Positions 1 through 5,079 of a stretch of DNA of 5,079 nucleotides are shown here, piece by piece. Under the pieces are notes generated by a model. That model ran no database searches and was not told the origin of the DNA. It worked only from the letters and a program-made list of their open reading frames with translations. Position 1 is the stretch's first letter. Every line of letters starts with the position of its first letter. The translations under genes and the position numbers were made by a program. Origin of the DNA: an uncultured Collinsella sp. (lineage in GTDB: Bacteria > Actinomycetota > Coriobacteriia > Coriobacteriales > Coriobacteriaceae); NCBI GenBank assembly GCA_900547345.1, contig URGG01000110.1:1-5079 (forward strand), in the 5' to 3' direction.

Positions 1-1242
1 CCCCAGACGGTCGAGTCCATCAACCACGCCAAGGCCGCCGGCGTACCCATCGTCGTCGCCGTCAACAAGATCGATAAGCCGGGTGCCAACCCCGACCGCG
101 TGCGCCAGGAGCTCACCGAGTACGGTGTCATCCCCGAGGAGTGGGGCGGACAGAACATGTTCGTCAACATCTCGGCGAAGCAGAAGATCGGTATCGACGA
201 TCTGCTCGAGACCGTGCTGCTCCAGGCCGATGTACTCGAGCTCAAGGCCAACCCGGACACCTTTGCCTCCGGCAACGTCCTCGAGGCCAAGCTCGACAAG
301 GGCCGCGGCTCGGTCGCTACCGTGCTCGTGACCCGCGGTACCCTGCACGTGGGCGATACGCTGGTCGCCGGCCTCACCTACGGCCGCGTCCGCGCCATGC
401 TTGACCCCAAGGGCCGCGCCGTCACCGAGGCCGGTCCCTCCGACGCCGTCGAGATTTTGGGTCTGCAGTCCGTGCCCAACGCCGGCGACGAGTTCCGCGT
501 GTTCGAGGACGAGCGCGAGGCACGCGCCCTGGCCGATGAGCGTTCGCTCAAGGCCCGTATCGAGGAGCAGAGCCGCGTCAAGCACGTCACGCTCGAGAAC
601 CTCTTCGAGACCATCGCCGACGCCGAGGTCAAGGAGCTCAACCTGATCATCAAGGCCGACGTCCAGGGCTCCATCGAGGCTCTTCAGGACTCGCTCGACA
701 AGATGGATCAGTCCGAGGTCCGCATCAACACGATTCACTCCGCCGTTGGTGCCATCAACGAGACCGACGTCGTCCTGGCCGACGCCTCCAACGCCATCAT
801 CATCGGCTTTGGCGTCCGTCCCGACGGTAAGGCCCGCTCCGCCGCCGAGCGCGAGGGCGTCGAGATCCGTTGCTACGACGTCATCTACAAGTGCCTCGAG
901 GAGCTCGACGCTGCCCGTATCGGCATGCTCAAGCCCACCGAGGTCGAGGTCTCCACGGGTACCGCGACCGTCCTGGACACCTTCAAGGTGCCCAAAGTCG
1001 GTATCGCCGCCGGTGTCCGCGTCGAAGAGGGCGAGATCGCCGCGACCGATTCCGTGCGTCTGGTGCGCGACGGCATCGTGGTCTTCAACGGCAAGATCGC
1101 CTCGATGCGCCACTACAAGGACGAGGCCAAGAGCCTCAAGAGCGGTTCCGAGGGCGGCATTGGCCTGGAGAACTTCCAGGACATCAAGCCCGGCGACCAG
1201 ATCGAGGGTTACCGCATCGACCAGGTTGCCCGTACCGAGTAG
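1..1242 (+). CDS. infB: Translation initiation factor IF-2, C-terminal part (5' end outside window)
   Basis: IF-2 is the GTPase that brings formyl-methionyl initiator tRNA to the 30S subunit and promotes subunit joining in the cytoplasm. The frame is open from base 1 to the TAG at 1240-1242, giving 413 visible residues, so the start and the G1-G3 motifs lie upstream. In fragment numbering, the G4 motif NKID is at residues 22-25 and the G5 SAK at 58-60. An EF-Tu-like beta-barrel covers roughly 75-170 and a linker helix roughly 170-205. The IF-2 domain 3 signature DVQGSIEAL is at 220-228, and the C-terminal tRNA-binding barrel runs from about 310 to 413. A GTG at base 100 opens a shorter reading frame but lies inside the G domain and is not the true start. 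Codons are strongly biased to C or G in third position, more than in the genes downstream, which fits high expression. Several residues of the fMet-tRNA pocket differ from the form I recall in other bacteria (see findings). Confidence 0.98.
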   Translation, partial: PQTVESINHAKAAGVPIVVAVNKIDKPGANPDRVRQELTEYGVIPEEWGGQNMFVNISAKQKIGIDDLLETVLLQADVLELKANPDTFASGNVLEAKLDKGRGSVATVLVTRGTLHVGDTLVAGLTYGRVRAMLDPKGRAVTEAGPSDAVEILGLQSVPNAGDEFRVFEDEREARALADERSLKARIEEQSRVKHVTLENLFETIADAEVKELNLIIKADVQGSIEALQDSLDKMDQSEVRINTIHSAVGAINETDVVLADASNAIIIGFGVRPDGKARSAAEREGVEIRCYDVIYKCLEELDAARIGMLKPTEVEVSTGTATVLDTFKVPKVGIAAGVRVEEGEIAATDSVRLVRDGIVVFNGKIASMRHYKDEAKSLKSGSEGGIGLENFQDIKPGDQIEGYRIDQVARTE

Positions 1243-1247
1243 GGGGT
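1241..1247 (+). promoter_or_regulatory. Ribosome binding site of rbfA
   Basis: AGGGGGT lies six bases before the ATG at 1254 and overlaps the last two bases of the infB stop codon. It is purine-rich and G-heavy rather than a perfect AGGAGG. Its position on the infB stop suggests that ribosomes finishing infB could reinitiate on rbfA. Confidence 0.6.
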
Positions 1248-1253
1248 AGCGCT

Positions 1254-1664
1254 ATGAAGCAAACGCAGGCAACCCGCCGTCTGGGCGAGCAGCTTCGCGA
1301 GAAGCTTGGTTATATCCTGCTCTTTGAGGTTTCCGATCCGCGTCTCGACCTGGTTACTTTGACCGCGGTCGAGGTCGCGGTGGACCGTTCGTTCGCGCGC
1401 GTGTTCGTGTCGTGCGATGCGAGCCGCTACGACGAGGTCATGGAGGCGCTCGCAAGCGCCAAGGGCCGTATTCGCAGCCTGTTGGCTCGCTCGCTCGATT
1501 GGCGTGTCACGCCCGAGCTCGATTTTCGCATCGATCGTTCGACCGATGAGGCCGAGCGCATCACGCGTGCGCTGGAAAACGTTCCCGCCACGCTTGCGAT
1601 CGAAAAGGACGAGGACGGCTATCCGATAGCGGATGCCGCCCAGGAGGCAGCTTTAGATGACTAA
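1254..1664 (+). CDS. rbfA: 30S ribosome-binding factor A (RbfA)
   Basis: RbfA binds the immature 30S subunit near the 5' end of 16S rRNA and helps late maturation; in other bacteria it matters most in the cold. The protein has 136 residues, close to the usual 115-135. Family hallmarks are visible: an N-terminal helix rich in R and K with TRRLGEQLREKLGYIL (residues 7-22), then DPRLDLVTLTAVEV (28-41) and ARVFVS (48-53) forming the KH-type core. RVTPELDFRID follows at 84-94, and the C-terminal tail is acidic. I chose the ATG at 1254 because a purine-rich site precedes it and the family N-terminus starts there; the same frame stays open upstream inside infB but has no family similarity. It sits 11 bases after infB and overlaps the next gene by 8 bases. 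Confidence 0.96.
   Translation: MKQTQATRRLGEQLREKLGYILLFEVSDPRLDLVTLTAVEVAVDRSFARVFVSCDASRYDEVMEALASAKGRIRSLLARSLDWRVTPELDFRIDRSTDEAERITRALENVPATLAIEKDEDGYPIADAAQEAALDD
1642..1647 (+). promoter_or_regulatory. Strong ribosome binding site of nrnA, inside rbfA
   Basis: A perfect AGGAGG lies within the last codons of rbfA, nine bases before the ATG at 1657. It is the best Shine-Dalgarno match in the window and fixes the nrnA start. The following gene can therefore be initiated independently of, or together with, termination on rbfA. Confidence 0.75.
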
Positions 1665-2700
1665 TTCCGCCGACCTCGCCTCGTGCGAGTCTGCAGATAT
1701 TCAGCGACGCATCCTCGAGCTCATCGAGGGTGCGTCCTCCATTGCGATTTCGGGACATACTTCTCCCGATGGCGATGCCTTGGGCTCCGTATTGGGTCTG
1801 GGCCTTTCGCTCATGAAGTTTTTCCCCAACAAGGACATTGCCCTGCTGCTGGCAGACGATGACCCGGTTCCGCGCATCTACCGCTTTATGGAGGGTGCCG
1901 ACCGTCTGGTGCCGGCATCTGCGTATACCGGCAATCCGGACCTGTTCATCTCGGTGGACGTGCCGGTCGTCGAGCGCCTCAATAATTCCGCCGAGGTGCT
2001 TCGTCGCTCCAAGCATGTGGTGTGCTTCGATCATCATCCGGCGCGCGAGGAGTTTGCCGAGCTGAGCCTGAGGCGCGTCGATGCCGCGGCCTGCGCCATG
2101 ATCATCGACCGCTTCTTGGACAATTGCGGCATTGTCGCACGTGATGGCGTTGCGACCTGCCTGCTGTGTGGCTTGGTTACCGATACCGGCCGTTTTCAGT
2201 ACCAAAACGCCGATGCCGCCGCGTTCCATGCAGCCTCGCGCCTGGTGGCGCACGGTGCCGATCCGGCGCGTGTTGCGCTCGAGGTCTACCAGAGCATGCG
2301 CGTTGAGTTTTTGCACCTCAAGTCCATTGTCATGGGTCGCATTAAGACGGTCGCGCATGGGCGCGTGGCGTATAGCTATGCCTACCAGAGCGACCTTGAA
2401 GCCTGCGGCGTCACCTCGGACGAGTGCGACGGCCTGGTCGATGTGGTGCGTTCGGTGATGGGCGTCGAGGTCTGCATGTTCTTAAAGGGCATTGAGGGCG
2501 ATACCAAGGTGCGTGGCAACCTGCGCTCCAAGGGCGACCTCGATGTGTCCGAGATTGCTGCCAATTTTGGCGGTGGCGGGCATCATGCCGCCGCCGGCTT
2601 TTCCAACAACGGAACAATTCTCGAGACGCTCACCGTGGCACTTCCCATGCTGGCCGAGCTGGTAGGGGAGGATCCCGCTTCGGTGACCGTCGAGCTTTAA
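1657..2700 (+). CDS. nrnA: DHH/DHHA1 phosphoesterase, NrnA-type oligoribonuclease and pAp phosphatase
   Basis: Members of this family degrade short RNA oligonucleotides and hydrolyse 3'-phosphoadenosine 5'-phosphate using two Mn ions. The Mycobacterium homologue beside rbfA (Rv2837c) also acts on cyclic dinucleotides or their linear products. The 347-residue protein has the full DHH metal set: HTSPDGDALGS at 34-44 (H34, D38, D40), D101 in ISVDVP, the DHH triad at 125-127 and TDTG at 175-178 (D176). The C-terminal DHHA1 domain shows NLRSKGDLDVS at 288-298 and the substrate-binding GGGGHHAAAGF at 305-315. No key residue is missing, so an active enzyme is expected. The ATG overlaps the end of rbfA as ATGACTAA and has a perfect AGGAGG upstream. 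Whether the main substrate is nanoRNA, pAp or pApA cannot be read from the sequence. The stop is in the same frame as the truB start 15 bases later. Confidence 0.93.
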   Translation: MTNSADLASCESADIQRRILELIEGASSIAISGHTSPDGDALGSVLGLGLSLMKFFPNKDIALLLADDDPVPRIYRFMEGADRLVPASAYTGNPDLFISVDVPVVERLNNSAEVLRRSKHVVCFDHHPAREEFAELSLRRVDAAACAMIIDRFLDNCGIVARDGVATCLLCGLVTDTGRFQYQNADAAAFHAASRLVAHGADPARVALEVYQSMRVEFLHLKSIVMGRIKTVAHGRVAYSYAYQSDLEACGVTSDECDGLVDVVRSVMGVEVCMFLKGIEGDTKVRGNLRSKGDLDVSEIAANFGGGGHHAAAGFSNNGTILETLTVALPMLAELVGEDPASVTVEL

Positions 2701-2715
2701 CTTTTTGGATGGTAC

Positions 2716-3648
2716 ATGGCTCGTCGTACGCCTTCACAACTGAATATGCTGCTCGCTGTCGATAAGCCGGTGGGCTGCACGTCCCACGATGTGGTCTCGC
2801 AATGCCGACGCGCCCTCCATGAGCGGCGTGTCGGCCATGCCGGCACGCTCGACCCCATGGCATCTGGCGTCATGGTGGTGGGTGTGGGCCAGGCCACCCG
2901 TCTGCTGGGCATGCTCACGCTCGATACCAAAAGCTACGTCGCCGATATTTCGTTTGGCGCCGAGACCAATACCGATGATGCGGAGGGCGAGGCGGTCCGC
3001 ACGGTGGCTGTTGCCAACGAGCTCCGCGATCCTGCCTATGCTCGTGAGCGCTTGGCCGCCATGCTGGGCCCGCAGATGCAGGTGCCGCCGGCGTTTTCTG
3101 CTATCTCGGTCAATGGCGTTCGCGCCTACAAGTCTGCTCGCGAGGGCAATGCGGTGGACCTACCTCCGCGCCCCGTCGAGGTCTATGCCGCCGACCTGAT
3201 TGCCGTGGGCGGCGAAGGTGATACGTGTGTGTGGACCGTGGCGTTCTCGGTGAGCAAGGGCACCTATATCCGTGCGCTCGCTCGCGACCTGGGCCGCGCT
3301 TGCGATAGCGCCGCGCATATTTCCGCACTTCGTCGCACCGCATCTGGTGTTGTTTCCATTGGCGCCTGTCATGCGGTGGAGGAGCTTTCTCCCGAGTCCG
3401 CCGCTGGCTTTGCCCTGGATCCCATTGCGGCCTTGGGCGCCATGCGTGTTGACTTGCCGGGCAATCTTGCCGACGACCTGCTCTGCGGCCGTCGCATTCC
3501 CGTTGAGCGTGCGCTTGCCGATTTCGATGTCTCGAAGGCGCTGTTTGCGCTGGTGCTCGATGGGGGACTCAAGGCGCTCGCCCGCATTGAGAGTGGCCGC
3601 TTTGTTATGGAGCACGTGTTTCCGCAGGCAATCGGCGGTGTTCGATGA
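2716..3648 (+). CDS. truB: tRNA pseudouridine(55) synthase TruB
   Basis: TruB isomerises uridine 55 in the T-loop of almost all elongator tRNAs and also acts as a tRNA-folding chaperone. The protein has 310 residues, normal for the family. Visible motifs are LLAVDKPVGCTSHDVV (12-27), GHAGTLDPMASG (40-51) with catalytic D46, KSY with Y74, and TDDAEG (86-91). Further along are QVPPAFSAISVNG (122-134), SKGTYIRALARDLG (180-193) and LRRTASG (205-211). The region after about 230 is the more variable C-terminal domain. The start is not certain: ATG 2716 has only a weak GGATGG three bases away, while an in-frame ATG at 2746 (residue 11) lies closer to the conserved core but has no upstream purine site. 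Either start keeps the enzyme whole. With 15 bases after the nrnA stop, reinitiation by terminating ribosomes is plausible. Confidence 0.96.
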   Translation: MARRTPSQLNMLLAVDKPVGCTSHDVVSQCRRALHERRVGHAGTLDPMASGVMVVGVGQATRLLGMLTLDTKSYVADISFGAETNTDDAEGEAVRTVAVANELRDPAYARERLAAMLGPQMQVPPAFSAISVNGVRAYKSAREGNAVDLPPRPVEVYAADLIAVGGEGDTCVWTVAFSVSKGTYIRALARDLGRACDSAAHISALRRTASGVVSIGACHAVEELSPESAAGFALDPIAALGAMRVDLPGNLADDLLCGRRIPVERALADFDVSKALFALVLDGGLKALARIESGRFVMEHVFPQAIGGVR

Positions 3649-4652
3649 TGTTGTCCGCTCATGAGCTCGCGCGTGTCTTTTTCGCGGGCGAGTCGGACGA
3701 GGCTCGCATCGTTGCTGCCGATACGTTTGATGAGTGTGAGCACTTGGGTGCCGCATCGATTGCCATCGGCGTGTTCGACGGCGTTCACCGTGGACACCAG
3801 GAGCTCATTGCGGCGCTTGTCCGGGATGCCCGTGCCCATGGCTGCAAGGCGGTAGTAGTTACCTTCGATCCCGACCCGGACGTCGTGGTGAGCCCTTCGC
3901 CCGCTCAAAAACTGATGACGACGGCCGACCGTCTGCATGCCTTGGCTCAGACCGGGGTCGATGCGGTGGTGGCCGTTCCCTTTACGTCTGAGGTTGCGGC
4001 GCTTGACCATGTTGATTTTCTCTCGCTGGTGTCGCGTCTGGTCGACATTCGATCGATTCGCGTTGGCAGTGACTTTAGGCTGGGTCGTGGCGGTGCTTCT
4101 GGTGTTGCCGAGATGCGCTCCTGGGGTTCCGAGCACGGCGTTGACGTGTATGGTCACGACCTGCTTTGCGAGGGCGGTGAGGCCATTTGCGCCACCCGCA
4201 TTCGTCATGAGCTGGGACAGGGCCATGTGGAGCTTGCTGCTGGGTTACTCGGCCGTCCGTATATGGTGCGTGGCGGTGTTATTCGCGGCCGTCACGAGGG
4301 TTCTGGCATGGGCTTTCCCACGGCAAACTTGCAGGTTCCCGACGGCATTCAGGTGCCAGCCGATGGCGTGTATGAGGGTCTGGTGCTGGTCGATGACACC
4401 GCGTGGCCCGCTGCTGTGAACGTCGGCCTGCCGCCAACGTATGCTGACGATGCGGCATCTGCGCATCTCGAGGCTAATTTAATTGGTTATACGGGCGACC
4501 TGTACGGCGCTTCCGTTTCGCTGGCGTTTACGCGCTGGCTGCGTCCCTCGCGTGTGTTCGATTCGCTGGATGAGTTGATCGCGACCGTCGAGGGTAATAT
4601 CGAGGATATTCGTCACAACTTGGGCGATCAGGGGGTGAGCATCCGTGATTAG
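3645..4652 (+). CDS. ribF: Bifunctional riboflavin kinase / FMN adenylyltransferase
   Basis: RibF phosphorylates riboflavin to FMN and adenylates FMN to FAD in the cytoplasm. The 335-residue protein has both modules. The N-terminal nucleotidyltransferase carries IGVFDGVHRGHQ (41-52), TFDPDP (73-78), VGSDFRLGRGGASG (140-153) and ATRIRHELGQG (183-193). The C-terminal flavokinase domain carries GRPYMVRGGVIRG (203-215), GMGFPTANL (221-229), PADGVY (238-243), AVNVGLPPTY (257-266) and LEANLIGYTGDLYG (275-288), where E276 is the likely catalytic base. WLRPSRVFDSLDEL (298-311) closes the domain. The start is ATG 3645, overlapping the truB stop as ATGA, or the adjacent ATG 3648, which sits seven bases after a weak GGCGGTG. 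About 40 residues precede the GxFDGVH motif, somewhat more than in Bacillus, and no ATG or GTG lies between. It overlaps dnaG by 8 bases. I see no FMN riboswitch, as expected inside a coding cluster. Confidence 0.96.
   Translation: MMLSAHELARVFFAGESDEARIVAADTFDECEHLGAASIAIGVFDGVHRGHQELIAALVRDARAHGCKAVVVTFDPDPDVVVSPSPAQKLMTTADRLHALAQTGVDAVVAVPFTSEVAALDHVDFLSLVSRLVDIRSIRVGSDFRLGRGGASGVAEMRSWGSEHGVDVYGHDLLCEGGEAICATRIRHELGQGHVELAAGLLGRPYMVRGGVIRGRHEGSGMGFPTANLQVPDGIQVPADGVYEGLVLVDDTAWPAAVNVGLPPTYADDAASAHLEANLIGYTGDLYGASVSLAFTRWLRPSRVFDSLDELIATVEGNIEDIRHNLGDQGVSIRD
4630..4636 (+). promoter_or_regulatory. Ribosome binding site of dnaG, inside ribF
   Basis: AGGGGGT lies within the last codons of ribF, eight bases before the GTG at 4645. 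It matches the site before rbfA base for base. It supports GTG as the dnaG start, since no ATG is available in that frame near the conserved N-terminus. Confidence 0.6.
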
Positions 4653-5079
4653 CGATGAGGAAAAAGACCAGGTACGCGCTGCGTCTGACCTGGTTGCCAT
4701 CGTGCAGGAAACGGTCGAGCTCAAGCCTCGCGGCCATGAGTTTTGGGGATGCTGCCCCTTCCATGGCGAGAAGACGCCGTCCTTCCACATTATCCCCGCC
4801 ACGCAGGTGTGGCATTGCTTTGGTTGCGGCGAGGGTGGCGACGTTTTCACGTATATCATGAAGCGCGAGAACCTGAGCTTTCCCGAGTCAATCCGTTACT
4901 TGGCCGATCGCGCGGGTATTGAGCTGCATGACACCGGAGATCGCCGCGAGCGCGGCACCAAGCGTGCCCGCATCTACGATCTGTGCGCCGAGACCGCCCA
5001 GTTCTACCACACCATGCTCATGCGCGGTAAGGACGGCCGTCCGCGCGAGTACTTTGCCAGCCGCGGCATGGGCGGCGAC
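4645..5079 (+). CDS. dnaG: DNA primase DnaG, N-terminal part (3' end outside window)
   Basis: DnaG makes the RNA primers for replication and is recruited by the replicative helicase. From the GTG at 4645 the frame is open to the window edge, giving 145 residues. The N-terminal CHC2 zinc-binding domain is complete: CPFHGEKTPSF at 37-47 and HCFGCGEGGDVFTYIM at 57-72, with zinc ligands C37, H40, C58 and C61. The typical LSFPESIRYLADRAGIEL follows at 77-94. Then comes the start of the RNA polymerase domain, including the family's REYFASRGM near residues 133-141. The TOPRIM catalytic residues lie beyond the window. The GTG is chosen because it gives the family N-terminus (ISDEEKDQVRAASDLVAIV) and has AGGGGGT upstream. 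It overlaps the ribF stop as GTGATTAG, so primase is probably co-transcribed and translationally coupled with ribF. Confidence 0.95.
   Translation, partial: MISDEEKDQVRAASDLVAIVQETVELKPRGHEFWGCCPFHGEKTPSFHIIPATQVWHCFGCGEGGDVFTYIMKRENLSFPESIRYLADRAGIELHDTGDRRERGTKRARIYDLCAETAQFYHTMLMRGKDGRPREYFASRGMGGD

Noticed and set aside
746..1249. Same-strand 167-codon frame inside infB
   Set aside because: Its composition (mostly S, P, R, A, T) is the usual +1-type shadow of a G+C-rich gene, and the infB frame here is conserved throughout.
1561..2358. Antisense open frame of 265 codons across rbfA and nrnA
   Set aside because: It is a shadow of nrnA codon structure, with no recognisable domain and no convincing independent signals.
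2701..2715. Possible promoter or terminator between nrnA and truB
   Set aside because: The gap is only 15 bases. The CTTTTT run has no preceding hairpin, and no -10/-35 pair can be supported.
2709..2765. Short 18-codon frame starting at ATG 2709, before and overlapping truB
   Set aside because: It has no ribosome binding site of its own and no leader-peptide features such as repeated codons or an adjoining attenuator hairpin.
3160..3756. Antisense open frame of 198 codons opposite truB
   Set aside because: Low-complexity translation rich in R, H and A, opposite a conserved enzyme; no supporting evidence.
4049..4062. Small palindromes such as TCGATCGA in ribF
   Set aside because: Eight-base palindromes of this kind are common by chance and lie in conserved coding sequence.
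3369..4226. Antisense open frame of 285 codons across truB and ribF
   Set aside because: It lies wholly opposite two well-recognised genes and its translation shows no family motifs. Long antisense frames are expected in high-G+C coding DNA.

Overview
This window looks like an ordinary, densely packed housekeeping operon from a high-G+C Gram-positive bacterium. The protein sequences and gene content suggest Actinomycetota, most likely class Coriobacteriia (a Collinsella-like gut genome). That placement is inferred from recalled family resemblance and codon style and was not computed. All six genes are on the + strand. Only 26 bases in 5,079 lie between genes (1243-1253 and 2701-2715). I see no tRNA, rRNA, CRISPR array, mobile element, internal promoter or terminator.

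Layout: the 3' part of infB (translation initiation factor IF-2) at 1-1242; rbfA (30S ribosome maturation factor) at 1254-1664; a DHH/DHHA1 phosphoesterase of the NrnA type at 1657-2700; truB (tRNA pseudouridine-55 synthase) at 2716-3648; ribF (riboflavin kinase/FAD synthetase) at 3645-4652; and the 5' part of dnaG (DNA primase) from a GTG start at 4645 to the window edge. Three of the five junctions overlap: 8 bases for rbfA/nrnA, 4 for truB/ribF and 8 for ribF/dnaG. Translational coupling within one polycistronic message is therefore likely.

How the genes fit together: IF-2, RbfA and TruB serve translation initiation, small-subunit maturation and tRNA modification. NrnA clears short oligonucleotides and pAp, RibF makes FMN and FAD, and DnaG primes DNA replication. 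The order infB-rbfA-nrnA-truB-ribF is a familiar bacterial cluster. The less usual point is that dnaG follows ribF directly, where rpsO (ribosomal protein S15) is often found.

I found no convincing new biological system. The points most worth a second look are the ribF-dnaG fusion of gene order, unusual substitutions in the part of the IF-2 C-terminal domain that recognises fMet-tRNA, the repeated 8-base start/stop overlaps, and the same-frame junction between nrnA and truB.
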